The notes: generated by a model from the letters alone, not told the origin. A stretch of 64,000 nucleotides of DNA from Muricoccus roseus (GCF_900141905.1 NZ_FQZF01000011.1:1-64000); one strand, 5' to 3'; counted from the stretch's first letter, positions 8,352 through 18,024 are shown. Translations and numbers: made by a program.

Positions 8352-9968
8352 ATGACCCCCTTTGACCCGGTCACGCTCGAGCTGCTCTGGACCCGCCTCG
8401 TCTCCATCGTGGACGAGGCCGGGGCCGCGCTACTCCGCACCTCCTTCTCCACCATCGTCCGCGAATCGCACGACTTTGCCTGCGTGCTCACCGATGCGCG
8501 CGGCCACTCGCTCGTTCAGGCGACCGATGGCGTGCCCTCCTTCCTCTGCACGGTGCCCCGCACCATCGGCCACTTCCTCGCGGAGTATCCGCCGGAGACG
8601 CTGGACGAGGGCGACATCCTCATCACCAACGACATCTGGCTCGGCACCGGCCACCTGCCGGACATCACGGTGGCGAAGCCGATCATGCTCGAAGGGAGGC
8701 TGCTCGGCTTCGCCGGCTCCGTCGCGCACGCGCCCGATATCGGCGGCCGCATCCGCACCGCGGAATCGCGCGAGGTGTATGAGGAGGGGTTGCAGATCCC
8801 CATCATGAAGGTCGTCCGCGCCGGCACGATCGACGACACCTTCGTGCGCTTCCTCCGCAAGAACACCCGCGTGCCCGACCAGGTGATGGGCGACCTTTAC
8901 GCCCAGTTCACCGCGCTGGACCTGATGGAGCGGCGCCTGCGCGCCCTGCTGGCGGAACATGGGATGAGCACGCTGGAGGCCCTGGCCGACGAAATCCACG
9001 GCCGCTCCGAGCGCGCCACGCGTCAGGCCATCCGCGCCGTGCCCGACGGCACCTACCACGCCGAGGTGCTGACGGACGGGCTGGATCAGCCGATCCGCCT
9101 GCGCCTCGCCCTGCACAAGCAGGGCGATTCCATTCACGCGGACTACGCGGGGACGGACCCGCAGGTGCCGCGCGGGATCAATGTCTGCCTAGCCTACACC
9201 CTCGCCTACACCGCCTTCGCGGTGAAAGCCGCCCTCTGCCCGGAGGTGCCGAACAATGAGGGCGCCTTCCGTCCCATCACCGTCTCGGCGCCGCTCGGCT
9301 GCATCCTCAACTCGACGCCCCCGGCCGCCGGCGCCAACCGCGCCCTCACCGGCCACTTCATCCCGCCGATGATCCTGGAGGCCTTGGCCGGCGCCCTGCC
9401 AGAGCGGGTCATCGCCGGCGTCGGCTCCCCGCTCTGGAGCCTCAACTTCGCCGGCGTGCGGTCGGACGGCACGCCGATCGCCAACCAGTTCTTCATGAAT
9501 GGCGGCTACGGCGCCGGCGCCGACCGCGATGGCGCCAACGTGCTGAGCTGGCCCTCCAACGTCTCCGCCGCCCCGGTCGAGATGATCGAGCAGGGCGCTC
9601 CCTTCCGCATCCGCCACCGCCGCCTGCGTGAGGGCACGGGCGGCGAGGGGCGACACCGCGGCGGCACCGGCCAGGAATGGGCCTTCGAGAGCCGCTCTGC
9701 GACGCCCGTTGCCATTACCTTCATGGCGGAGCGCACGCGCGAGGAAGCGGCGGCCCGTGGCCTGGCGGGCGGCAGCGCGGGCACGCCAGGCGCCGTGCTG
9801 ATCGACGGCACGGTGGTCGACCCCAAGCGCCAGCACATCCTCCAGCCCGGCAGCACGGTGGAACTGCGCACCCCGGGCGGCGGCGGCTTCGGCCCGCCCG
9901 CCGAACGCTCCACCCAACTTACTGCGCAGGACCGCCAGGACGGGCTGGTCCCGGAGGCCTCGGCATGA
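8352..9968 (+). CDS. hyuB: Hydantoinase B/oxoprolinase family protein (module B)
   Basis: About 538 residues and plainly paralogous to the module A HyuB. It shares VRESHDFAC, the NDIWLGTGHLPDIT signature, HAPDIGG and the C-terminal TPGGGGFGPPAERS. It acts with the overlapping hyuA product as the second half of an oxoprolinase / hydantoinase / acetophenone-carboxylase type enzyme. The start is ATG 8352, 7 bp after the Bug stop. Its 3' end overlaps hyuA by 4 bp (ATGA). CoA transferase and enoyl-CoA hydratase genes follow, which suggests the HyuAB product is passed into CoA-linked degradation. The substrate is unknown. Confidence 0.9.
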   Translation: MTPFDPVTLELLWTRLVSIVDEAGAALLRTSFSTIVRESHDFACVLTDARGHSLVQATDGVPSFLCTVPRTIGHFLAEYPPETLDEGDILITNDIWLGTGHLPDITVAKPIMLEGRLLGFAGSVAHAPDIGGRIRTAESREVYEEGLQIPIMKVVRAGTIDDTFVRFLRKNTRVPDQVMGDLYAQFTALDLMERRLRALLAEHGMSTLEALADEIHGRSERATRQAIRAVPDGTYHAEVLTDGLDQPIRLRLALHKQGDSIHADYAGTDPQVPRGINVCLAYTLAYTAFAVKAALCPEVPNNEGAFRPITVSAPLGCILNSTPPAAGANRALTGHFIPPMILEALAGALPERVIAGVGSPLWSLNFAGVRSDGTPIANQFFMNGGYGAGADRDGANVLSWPSNVSAAPVEMIEQGAPFRIRHRRLREGTGGEGRHRGGTGQEWAFESRSATPVAITFMAERTREEAAARGLAGGSAGTPGAVLIDGTVVDPKRQHILQPGSTVELRTPGGGGFGPPAERSTQLTAQDRQDGLVPEASA

Positions 9969-12085
9969 CCCCGCATCGCCACGCGCTGGCCATCGACATC
10001 GGCGGCACCTTCACCGACCTCGTGCTCTATGACGGCACCAACGGCCGCTTCGCTGCCCACAAGGAGCTGACCACCCCGGCCGATCCGGCCGTGGGCGTCG
10101 TCACCGGCATCCGTCATCTGTTCGCGGCGGAGGCAGTGGATCCCGCCTCCGTGGGCCGCGTAGTGCACGCCACCACCCTCTTCACCAACGCGTTGATTGA
10201 GCGGCGCGGCGCCGTCACCGGCCTCATTGCCACCGCCGGCTTCCGCGACACGCTGGAAATCGGGCACGAGCGCAAATACGAGCTCTACGACCTGCACCTG
10301 CCCCTTGCGCAGCCCCTGGTCCGCCGCGCGCTCCGCCAGGAGGCGATGGAGCGCTTAGCACCGGACGGTACGGTTGAGATCCCGCTCGATCCAGCCAGCG
10401 TCCTGGAAGCGAGCGATGCGCTGGTGGCGCAGGGCGTGGAGTCCGTCGCCCTCTGCTTCCTGCACGCCTATGCCAATCCGGCGCACGAGCAGGAAGCCGC
10501 CCGGCTGATCGCGGCGCGCCACCCCAACCTCATCCTCTCGCTGTCCAGCGACGTATCGCCGCAGATCCGCGAGTTCGAGCGCTCCTCAACCACCGTCGCG
10601 AACGCCTATGTGAAGCCCTTGGCGGAACGTTACCTCAACCGGCTCTCCGGCGACCTCGCGGCGCTGGGCATTACGGCGCCGCTCTTCATGATGCTGTCCA
10701 ATGGTGGCCTGACCCATGTGGACGAGGCCAAGCGCGTGCCCGTGCAGCTGCTGGAGAGCGGCCCGGCGGCCGGTGCCCTCTCCGCCGCCTTCTTCGGGGG
10801 GCGCTCCGGCCGAGGTGACCTGCTGGCCTTCGATCTTGGCGGCACGACGGCCAAGCTTGCCCTGGTGACGGAAGGCCAGCCTCTGGTCGTCCATCGCTTC
10901 GAGGCCGGGCGCGAGCGGCGCTTCACCACCGGTAGCGGCCTGCCCCTGAACATCTCCACCATCGAGCTGATCGAGATCGGTGCCGGCGGCGGCTCCATCG
11001 CAGCACATGACGCCCTCGGCCTCCTCAAGGTCGGCCCGCGCAGCGCCGGCTCCACCCCCGGCCCGGCCTGCTATGGCCGCGGCGGCACGGAGCCGACCGT
11101 TACCGATGGCAACCTCCTGCTCGGCTACCTCGACGCCGCCACCTTCGCCGGCGGCACGATGCGGCTCGACACGGCCGCCGCGGAGCATGCCGTCGGCAAC
11201 CTCGCGGCCCAGGCCGCCCTCGACACCGCCCGCACCGCCGCCGGCATCCACGCCGTGGTGAACGAGACCATGGCCGCCGCCGCCCGCGTGCATGTGGCGG
11301 AGCAGGGCCACGATCCCCGCGACTTCGCCCTTCTCGTCACCGGCGGCGGCGGCCCGCTGCATGGCTGCGAGCTGGCGCGCCGGCTGGGAATCGCCGAGGT
11401 CATCTGCCCTCCCGGTGCCGGCGTCGCCTCCGCTCTCGGCCTGCTGCTAGCCCCGGCTCGGGTAGACCGGGTCTCCACTGTCTCCCGGCGCCTCGATAGT
11501 ATGGATTGGGATACGCTGGAATCCGGCTACGCCGCGATGGAGCGGGAAGCGCGGGAGGTCATCACCGCGACCCTCGGCCCCGCTGCCGCTCTCACGGTCC
11601 GCCGCGCCGCCGATCTGCGCTTCCTGGGCCAGGGCTACGAGGTGATCACCGAATTGCCCCCCGGCCCCTACGGCCCCGAGGCGGAGGCAGGCATCCGTGC
11701 TGCTTTCGAGGCGGGGTACGAGCGCGTCTTCTCCCGCCGCCCCGCCGTTGCGGCGATCGAGCTGATCAACATCCGCGTCTCCGTTACCGGCAGCACGGCC
11801 GAGGGCGCGCTGGACCCGGAGGTGCCCATGACCGCCGGAGGCGACCCTCGGACCGGCACCCGCCGCGCCCGCTTCGGCGATACGGTGGTGGACGCCCCGG
11901 TGCTCGACCGCCGGCGCCTCGCTGCCGGCTCCGAGATCGCCGGCCCGGCCATCATCGAGGAGGCCATGTCCACCCTCCTCATCCCGCCCGGCGCGCGTGC
12001 CGCGGTGGAGGCGAGCGGCAACATCGTCGTCCATCTGTCGCAACCCGCCCTGCCACCCGTTCGCCAGCGAGAGGCCGTTCAGTGA
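9965..12085 (+). CDS. hyuA: Hydantoinase A/oxoprolinase family protein (module B)
   Basis: About 706 residues, full length. The N-terminal AIDIGGTFTDLVLYDG is the first phosphate-binding motif, FDLGGTTAKLALV is the second, and HATTLFTNALIERRG, GAGGGSIA and EEAMSTLLIPPGA are family landmarks. It forms the ATP-dependent partner of the upstream HyuB. Start ATG 9965 overlaps the hyuB stop (ATGA), and its own stop overlaps the GTG of the CoA transferase gene, so the run is translationally coupled. Its close resemblance to the module A HyuA suggests duplication or parallel acquisition, with a change of substrate range. Confidence 0.9.
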   Translation: MTPHRHALAIDIGGTFTDLVLYDGTNGRFAAHKELTTPADPAVGVVTGIRHLFAAEAVDPASVGRVVHATTLFTNALIERRGAVTGLIATAGFRDTLEIGHERKYELYDLHLPLAQPLVRRALRQEAMERLAPDGTVEIPLDPASVLEASDALVAQGVESVALCFLHAYANPAHEQEAARLIAARHPNLILSLSSDVSPQIREFERSSTTVANAYVKPLAERYLNRLSGDLAALGITAPLFMMLSNGGLTHVDEAKRVPVQLLESGPAAGALSAAFFGGRSGRGDLLAFDLGGTTAKLALVTEGQPLVVHRFEAGRERRFTTGSGLPLNISTIELIEIGAGGGSIAAHDALGLLKVGPRSAGSTPGPACYGRGGTEPTVTDGNLLLGYLDAATFAGGTMRLDTAAAEHAVGNLAAQAALDTARTAAGIHAVVNETMAAAARVHVAEQGHDPRDFALLVTGGGGPLHGCELARRLGIAEVICPPGAGVASALGLLLAPARVDRVSTVSRRLDSMDWDTLESGYAAMEREAREVITATLGPAAALTVRRAADLRFLGQGYEVITELPPGPYGPEAEAGIRAAFEAGYERVFSRRPAVAAIELINIRVSVTGSTAEGALDPEVPMTAGGDPRTGTRRARFGDTVVDAPVLDRRRLAAGSEIAGPAIIEEAMSTLLIPPGARAAVEASGNIVVHLSQPALPPVRQREAVQ

Positions 12086-13257
12086 CCCTTCCCCTCTCCC
12101 ACATCCGCGTCCTCGACCTGACGCGCGTGCGCTCCGGCCCCACCTGCGTGCGCCAGCTCGCCGATTGGGGCGCGGACTGCATTAAGATCGAGGCGCCAGA
12201 CGAGATTGACACCGGCAAAGGTTTGGGGGGCGCCCGCAACGGCCCGGATTACCAGCATGTGCACCGTAACAAGCGCAGCATCACTCTGAACCTGAAGCAC
12301 CCGGACGGCCGGGCCGCCTTCCTCCGCATGGTGGCGCAGGCCGATGTCGTGGTGGAGAATTACCGCCCCGACGTGAAGGACCGCCTGGGCATCGGCTACG
12401 AGGCGCTGGCGGCGATTAACCCGCGCATCGTGCTTGGCTCCATCTCCGGCTTCGGGCAGGACGGGCCCTATGCGCGCCGCCCCGGTTTCGACCAGATCGC
12501 CCAGGGTATGGGCGGCCTCATGTCCGTCACCGGCCTGCCTGGTCAAGGGCCGGTGCGGGCGGGCATCCCCGTCGCTGACCTCACCTCAGGCCTGTTCTGT
12601 GCCATCGGCATCCTCACTGCGCTGCTGGAGCGAGAGAAGACCGGCAAGGGCAGATGGGTCCACACCTCGCTGCTGGAGGCGATGGTTGCGATGATGGACT
12701 TCCAGGCCACGCGCTGGACCATGGCCGGCGAGGTGCCGGAGCAGGCCGGCAACGACCACCCGACTACCGTCCCCACCGGCCTCTTCCACACGGCCGATGG
12801 CGTCATCAATCTCGCGGCGGGCGGCGACGAGATGTGGCGCCGAATCGTCGAGACTCTGGAGCTCGCGGAGGAGGCGCAGGCGCCCGAGCTGGCGACGGAG
12901 GCCGCCCGTTCGGCGAACCGCGCGAAGGTCAATGCCGTATTGCAGGCCAGCCTGCTGCGCGACACGGCGGCGAACTGGATCGAGCGGCTGAACAAGGCCG
13001 GCGTACCCACTGGGCCAGTCTATGCGATGGACCAGGTCTTCGCGGACCAGCAGGTGCGGCATCTTGGCCTGTCCTTTCCGGTCCAACATCCGCGGCTGGG
13101 CGAGATCCATCTGGTCCGTACACCCATCCAGATGTCTGGCGTTGCTAATCCGCGTCAGCCGACTCCTGATCGCGGCGAGCACACGGAGGGAGTGCTGGCA
13201 GAGTTCAGCTTCACGCCCGAGGAAATCGCGGTGCTGCGCCGGGAGAAGGCGCTGTGA
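12082..13257 (+). CDS. CaiB/BaiF (family III) CoA transferase
   Basis: About 391 residues, standard for family III CoA transferases, which move CoA between carboxylic acids. The N-terminal Rossmann-like segment (RVLDLTRVRSGPTCVRQLADWGAD) and NLKHPDGRAAFL are typical. The region GIPVADLTSGLF carries the Asp that normally forms the aspartyl-CoA thioester. Start GTG 12082 overlaps the hyuA stop (GTGA), and the 3' end overlaps the hydratase gene the same way. In this operon it most likely activates the acid released by HyuAB, with the next gene acting on the CoA ester. The acyl specificity cannot be deduced. Confidence 0.9.
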   Translation: MTLPLSHIRVLDLTRVRSGPTCVRQLADWGADCIKIEAPDEIDTGKGLGGARNGPDYQHVHRNKRSITLNLKHPDGRAAFLRMVAQADVVVENYRPDVKDRLGIGYEALAAINPRIVLGSISGFGQDGPYARRPGFDQIAQGMGGLMSVTGLPGQGPVRAGIPVADLTSGLFCAIGILTALLEREKTGKGRWVHTSLLEAMVAMMDFQATRWTMAGEVPEQAGNDHPTTVPTGLFHTADGVINLAAGGDEMWRRIVETLELAEEAQAPELATEAARSANRAKVNAVLQASLLRDTAANWIERLNKAGVPTGPVYAMDQVFADQQVRHLGLSFPVQHPRLGEIHLVRTPIQMSGVANPRQPTPDRGEHTEGVLAEFSFTPEEIAVLRREKAL

Positions 13258-14042
13258 CCGCCTTTCTCCGTTTCGAGGTCACGGAGGGCATTGCCCGTCT
13301 TACCCTCGACAATGCGCGGCGCCTCAACGCGGTGAATGCGGAAATGTGGCAAGCGTTACCCGAACTGCTGGGCCGGGTGGCGACCGATCCGGCTATACGA
13401 GTCCTCGTCCTGGCTGGGGCGGGCGATCGCGCATTCTGTACGGGCAACGACATTAGCGAGTTCGATACGATCCGCGCCGATCCCGAGGCCGCCGACCGCT
13501 ACAATGGCTGGCAGCGGAGCGTCGCCTCCGCATTGCAGACGCTGGAGAAGCCGATCGTCGCGGCCATTCACGGCTACTGCCTCGGGGCTGGGTTCGAGTT
13601 CGCGCTGATGTCGGATTTCCGCCTCTGCGCCGGCGATACCCGCATCGGCATCCCAGCTGTCCGGCTCGGCCTTCCTTACCGGCTGGAGGACATCGAGAAG
13701 GTGGTGAAGGTGGTCGGCCTCGCCCGCGCGCGGGAGATGGTCCTGTTAGGGCGGCAGTATGGCGGGGACGAGTTGCTCGCCCTCGGCGTCGCCACCCAGA
13801 TCCTTCCGGACATCGCGGCCCTCGACTTGGCCGTGTCGGCGCTGGCACGGGAGCTGGCCGCGAATGCACCGCTCAGCCTGAGGGCCGCCAGAATCGCCTT
13901 TGCGGAGCTGTTCCGGCCGGACAGCACCCCCGATCTGGCGCGGGTGAAGGCCGCGGAGGACGCCTGCTACGCTAGTGCGGACTATGCCGAGGGGCGTCGC
14001 GCGAAGGCAGAGAGACGCGCTCCGGCGTTCACAGGGCGTTAG
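13254..14042 (+). CDS. Enoyl-CoA hydratase/isomerase (crotonase) family protein
   Basis: About 262 residues with a crotonase fold. The oxyanion-hole segments FCTGNDISEF (near residue 61) and HGYCLGAGFEFALMSDFRL (near 106) are intact, and Glu115 corresponds to the first catalytic Glu of hydratases. The second catalytic Glu, usually in a PE-x-x-LG motif, is replaced by alanine (IPAVRLGLP, Ala135). The protein may therefore be an isomerase, decarboxylase or hydrolase rather than a standard hydratase. Start GTG 13254 overlaps the CoA transferase stop. It is the last gene of module B, acting after CoA activation. No terminator is obvious downstream. Confidence 0.87.
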   Translation: MTAFLRFEVTEGIARLTLDNARRLNAVNAEMWQALPELLGRVATDPAIRVLVLAGAGDRAFCTGNDISEFDTIRADPEAADRYNGWQRSVASALQTLEKPIVAAIHGYCLGAGFEFALMSDFRLCAGDTRIGIPAVRLGLPYRLEDIEKVVKVVGLARAREMVLLGRQYGGDELLALGVATQILPDIAALDLAVSALARELAANAPLSLRAARIAFAELFRPDSTPDLARVKAAEDACYASADYAEGRRAKAERRAPAFTGR

Positions 14043-14207
14043 ACCCCCCTGTCACATCCGGTGCGGAGCCAGGGGCGGAGCTCACCTTTAGCTTGAGCCC
14101 CTCCCTTCCGTGAGCACAGCGTCTCTGTAGCGCCTGCCCTACGCAGCGCATCATCCTTTCGCACTGGGGCAGGAGACCTGCCGAAGACAGGCGCTCCTGT
14201 TCATCGG

Positions 14208-14678
14208 TCACGGATCGGCCGGTTCGACCTCGTCGCGCGCTCCGCAAGACAGCCGTTTTATGAGGGAGTCTTGCTCGTTCAGACCACGCCCGGGAAAGGG
14301 GTGGTGAGCGAGCCAGTGGCCGGCGATGTCGATCCGCCGGGCGACCCAGACCCCCTCATGTTTTCCGATGTGGTCCAGCAGCCGGGCCAGCCCTGCGGCA
14401 CGGGCGGGATGCCCGATCAGGCGCATGTGCAGCCCCACCGACATCATCTTCGGCGCTGTCGCGCCCTCTGCGTAGAGGGTGTCGAAGCCGTCCCGCACGA
14501 AGGCGAACCACTCGCCCGAGGTGCCGACGGATCCCGCGTATTTCCCGTCATTATGCGTCAGCGAATAGGGCACGACGAGGCGACGCGTGTTCCTGGCACA
14601 ACGGATCCCGGCGCTTTCGCTCCGGGAGTTCTGCCAGAGATCCCGCAAATTCGGGGCGGCAAAATGAAGCTCAGACAT
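14208..14678 (-). pseudogene. Polysaccharide deacetylase / PuuE-like allantoinase remnant
   Basis: An open frame of about 156 codons. From roughly residue 31 it matches the C-terminal part of PuuE-type polysaccharide deacetylase family proteins: LVVPYSLTHNDGKYAG, GTSGEWFAFVRDGFDTLYAEG, then MMSVGLHMRLIGHPARA and VARRIDIAGHWLAHHP. The N-terminal half with the catalytic deacetylase motifs is missing, and the first 30 codons do not look homologous. This is a 5'-truncated remnant. Intact homologues run to about 300 residues and hydrolyse allantoin or a similar ureide. It suggests a purine- or ureide-related gene was lost from this part of the island. Confidence 0.7.
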
Positions 14679-14890
14679 GGCAGAGCGCTACTACAGGGAC
14701 GCGCGGCAACGACGTAAGCAGGGGAAACGGCCACCATCTGCGCCCGCTTGCGGCTGCATCTATGCCACGTAAGCGGCCCCTACGACGGTTTAGTACACAG
14801 CTTTAAAATGCAGCAGCGAAGGTGAGCGCCCGCGCGGGTGGAACGACAACAAGTAACGCCGCCGTTCTCCTTCGGTCCAACCGGATCTGG

Positions 14891-16474
14891 CTATGGTGCC
14901 CTCGCCATCCAGAAGCGCATCCGTCCATCGGCGAATGCCGGAACCTCGAAGCCCTTGCGAGAGGCCAGAAGCATTGGCTCGCGATAAAGCGGAATTGCCC
15001 AGAAGTTGGCCCGTTCCATCGCAAAGGCCTCGGTAAGCAGGCTTGTACGCTTCGCGAGATCCATTTCGACTGCGGCTCGGCCGATAAGCGTATCGAGGGC
15101 GGGATCTGAGTATCTGCCCGCGTTCCAGCTGCCGCTCCGCTGGTTCCGGGTATGAAAGACATTGTTCAGGATGGAGAAGCCATCCAGCTGCGGGGTGTTG
15201 GCCCAGCCCATCAGATAGATGTCCGGCTCCTGCTTCATGAAGCGCTGCATAAAGGCAGCATAGCGCATGCCGGAGTAGGTGACCTTCACGCCGATGCGCG
15301 CCCACATGGCAGCGGCCGCCTGGCAAAGCCGGTCGCCGTTGACGAAGCGATCGACGGGGCACTCCAGCCCGATCGTGAACCCGTCCGGATAGCCGGCCTC
15401 GGCAAGGAGCCGCCTCGCGCCGTCCTGATTGTAGGTGGCGCGCTGGACTGACTGCGCAGGCTCGTAGCCTGTGATCTCGCGAGCGATCATGGAATGGGTG
15501 GGTTGGGTGAGGCCGCGCATGACGGCGCGGGTAATCGACGGCACATCAAGCGCCATCGTCATGGCCTCCCGCACGCGGCGGTCCGCCAAGGGGTTGGGGC
15601 CGGTTCCAGCAGCGGTCTGATGGTCGGGTCCGACGTTGAAGCCGAAATACATGACGCGAAGGTCCTGTGCCTCCACAAGAGTGATTGCCGAATTCTGCCG
15701 CAGGCGTTCGGCGTCCTGCAGGGGCACTGGCGTGATCACGTCCAGCTGGCCCGAGAGCAATCCTGCGAGCCGGGTGGCATCGTTCGGTACCGGCCGAAAG
15801 GAGATGCGATCGACGTTGTGCTCGCGCTTATCCCACCAATCCGGAAACGCCTCGAGCACCGTTTCGGAATCCAGTTGGCGCGAGACCACGCGGAAGGGGC
15901 CGGTGCCGTTGGTATTAACGTTGGCATACCCCGAGGTGCCGCGAGCGGGATCCGTGGGCAGCAGGGCGTCGTGGGCCTTCATCCAGGCCTCGCTCAGGAT
16001 CGAGATGCCGGCCAGGTCGTTGATGAGGACCGGGTAAGGCCCGCGGAGCATGACGTCGACCGTATCACGCCCGCTCTGCTGCACTTCCTTGATCATGTGA
16101 GTGACGGAAGCATAGGGCGAGTTCGGTACGCTGGCCCGCCGCAGGGATGCGACAACATCCCCGGCGGTCATTAACGTCCCGTCGTGGAAGCGCACGTTCT
16201 GACGGATGGTGAAGCGATAATGGTCCGGCGCCATCACGACCCAGGCGGTGGCGAGCGCGGGCTCGAATGCCAGGTTGCGATCTAGTCGAACAAGTGAATC
16301 GTAGACGTTGCCCAGCAAGGCGGCATTGGCGGTGCTGAACACGCCGTGCGGGTCCATCGTGGTGACCTCGCCGTTGTTGCCCCATCGCACGGTGGTCTGT
16401 GCTTCGGCCGTCACTGCAGTGCTGAGCACGATGGCGAGAGCGGCGAGGACGCGCCGCACGGGCAAGCGGATCAT
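14891..16474 (-). CDS. ABC transporter substrate-binding protein, family 5 (DppA/OppA type)
   Basis: About 527 residues with a Sec signal (VRRVLAALAIVLSTAVTAEAQ). The mature domain is typical of family 5: TVRWGNNGEVTTMDPHG near the start, LVRLDRNLAFEPALATAW, FHDGTLMTAGDVV, and LLAEAGYPDGFTIGLECP near the C-terminal lobe. It binds peptides or other small organic ligands in the periplasm. The ATG at 16474 overlaps the stop of the upstream M81 peptidase (ATGA), and GGAGC lies just upstream. No permease or ATPase genes are adjacent, so it is an orphan receptor. A related protein is encoded at 45388-46986. Confidence 0.9.
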   Translation of the reverse strand: MIRLPVRRVLAALAIVLSTAVTAEAQTTVRWGNNGEVTTMDPHGVFSTANAALLGNVYDSLVRLDRNLAFEPALATAWVVMAPDHYRFTIRQNVRFHDGTLMTAGDVVASLRRASVPNSPYASVTHMIKEVQQSGRDTVDVMLRGPYPVLINDLAGISILSEAWMKAHDALLPTDPARGTSGYANVNTNGTGPFRVVSRQLDSETVLEAFPDWWDKREHNVDRISFRPVPNDATRLAGLLSGQLDVITPVPLQDAERLRQNSAITLVEAQDLRVMYFGFNVGPDHQTAAGTGPNPLADRRVREAMTMALDVPSITRAVMRGLTQPTHSMIAREITGYEPAQSVQRATYNQDGARRLLAEAGYPDGFTIGLECPVDRFVNGDRLCQAAAAMWARIGVKVTYSGMRYAAFMQRFMKQEPDIYLMGWANTPQLDGFSILNNVFHTRNQRSGSWNAGRYSDPALDTLIGRAAVEMDLAKRTSLLTEAFAMERANFWAIPLYREPMLLASRKGFEVPAFADGRMRFWMARAP

Positions 16475-17955
16475 GCGTTGCTCCTGTCCAGGGGGAAGAT
16501 CGGTCGGCGCACATGCCGGAAATCGAGTGCGTGCAGGTCGAGTGTGGCAACGCCAGGCCCCTGGCACTCCACATTGGCACGGGCGAGCGGCAGGAACGTC
16601 GGGCGATGATTAGTCTTCGACTTCAGGACGACGTAGCGGAAGCGCGTCGGCTCCAGCCCGAAGATGCGGTACTGGAGCGGGTCCAGCGCCTCCACCCGAG
16701 CCTCGCTCACCAGCAGCGTGAGGCGGCCGGTCTCCAGGACGGCGCAGCGGCCGAGGTCCACGGGCATACCGGTGAAAATAGGCCCCTCCACGGTGAACCG
16801 GCCTAGCGCGATGCTACGGACGGTGCCTGTGAGTTGGAGCGGGTGCAGGGGCTCCTTCAGGGCCGGGATGGGACGCTTACCGCCGACATCAATGGTGATG
16901 CTGGCGCCGACCCCGGCCTCGATCATCCGTGCCACGGCCTCCGGATCGCAGATCGGCCCCGCCAGGATCCCGTCCAGACCCCGATCGAGCGCGGCGGCGA
17001 CGACCGCCATAGAATCCATCGTTCCGCCCGAATGGCAGTTGTCGGACATGTCGGCGAGAATCACGGGCCCCTCGCCGTCCCCTGCCCCGATCGCTGCCGC
17101 GCGTTCGATCGAGTCCGCTAGCGCTTCGAAGGTCGGCGTCGTGAAGCGATCGCGCAGCGACCAGGCAAGATCCACGATCTCTTGTGCGACCGCTGCAGCC
17201 CGGGCGGGATCGCCGTTGGAGGTAGCAAGCACGCAGAGGCCGGTGTCCGCCGTATCTGCCAACGGAAAGCCGGTGAAGACGGTCACGCACGGCATCCCAT
17301 CGCGCTCCGCCTTGGCGGCCGCCTCGATCAGCAATGACATGGGCTCGGAATCGGTGATGCACTTCACCATATCCGGCAGCATGGGGCAGCGGCGCACGAC
17401 GGTGATCGGGTCGAGCCGCTCCTTCAGGACGTCCCGCAGCATCCGGGCCGCCATTCGCCCGGTGGCCGGCATATCCGTGTGCGGGTAGGTCCTGTAACCC
17501 GGCATGACCGTGCAGTTCGCGATGAACAGGTCGGACAGGTTGGCGTGAGAGTCGAGCGAGACGCCGATCGGCAGGCCCGGGCGCACCCGCCTGATACGGG
17601 CAAGCAACTCGCCCTCCCCGTCCTCCACACCCTCGGCCACCATGGCGCCGTGGAGATCGAGGAGCATGGCATCGCAGGAGAGGGCCGCGTGGCACAGGAT
17701 GTCCGAGAGCCGCTCGAAGGCTTCGCGTTCGACCGGCGCGCTCGGCAGCGCACGCGCCGCGATGGGCACCGCGATCTCCGCCCCCATCTCCTCTGCCACC
17801 TCGAGCAGGCCGGAAAGCCCGTAGCCTGAGTGGCGGAAGGCCTTGTGGGCCGCATCACCGAAGAGCGGGCCGCCGGGGCCGAAATCCTCCCAGCGGGTCG
17901 GGACCGGCGAGAAGGTGTTTGTCTCGTGCTTGAACATGCCGACGGCGAGCTTCAT
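16471..17955 (-). CDS. M81 family metallopeptidase (MlrC-like)
   Basis: About 494 residues, the size of MlrC (microcystinase C) family proteins. Conserved segments include FKHETNTFSP at residues 8-17, LDLHGAMVAEG near 99, SLDSHANLS near 133 with Asp135 and His137, YPHTDMPATGR near 157, and DMSDNCHSGG. The last three contain likely zinc ligands. The family cleaves linear peptides or amide compounds, but most members have no tested substrate and MlrC is only a name for the fold. It starts a two-gene operon with an oligopeptide-type binding protein, which supports import and hydrolysis of a peptide- or amide-like compound. A LysR gene is divergent. Confidence 0.87.
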   Translation of the reverse strand: MKLAVGMFKHETNTFSPVPTRWEDFGPGGPLFGDAAHKAFRHSGYGLSGLLEVAEEMGAEIAVPIAARALPSAPVEREAFERLSDILCHAALSCDAMLLDLHGAMVAEGVEDGEGELLARIRRVRPGLPIGVSLDSHANLSDLFIANCTVMPGYRTYPHTDMPATGRMAARMLRDVLKERLDPITVVRRCPMLPDMVKCITDSEPMSLLIEAAAKAERDGMPCVTVFTGFPLADTADTGLCVLATSNGDPARAAAVAQEIVDLAWSLRDRFTTPTFEALADSIERAAAIGAGDGEGPVILADMSDNCHSGGTMDSMAVVAAALDRGLDGILAGPICDPEAVARMIEAGVGASITIDVGGKRPIPALKEPLHPLQLTGTVRSIALGRFTVEGPIFTGMPVDLGRCAVLETGRLTLLVSEARVEALDPLQYRIFGLEPTRFRYVVLKSKTNHRPTFLPLARANVECQGPGVATLDLHALDFRHVRRPIFPLDRSNA

Positions 17956-18024
17956 GCGGGTCCGACGATCTCCGAGGCCTCACAGCAGGTTGCGGTGCAT
18001 CGCGGCATGACGTCCAATACGGAA

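Noticed and set aside
6302-8491. 729-codon minus-strand open frame across module B
   Set aside because: It runs antisense over the GntR and Bug genes, which have clear domains; its own sequence shows no motifs.
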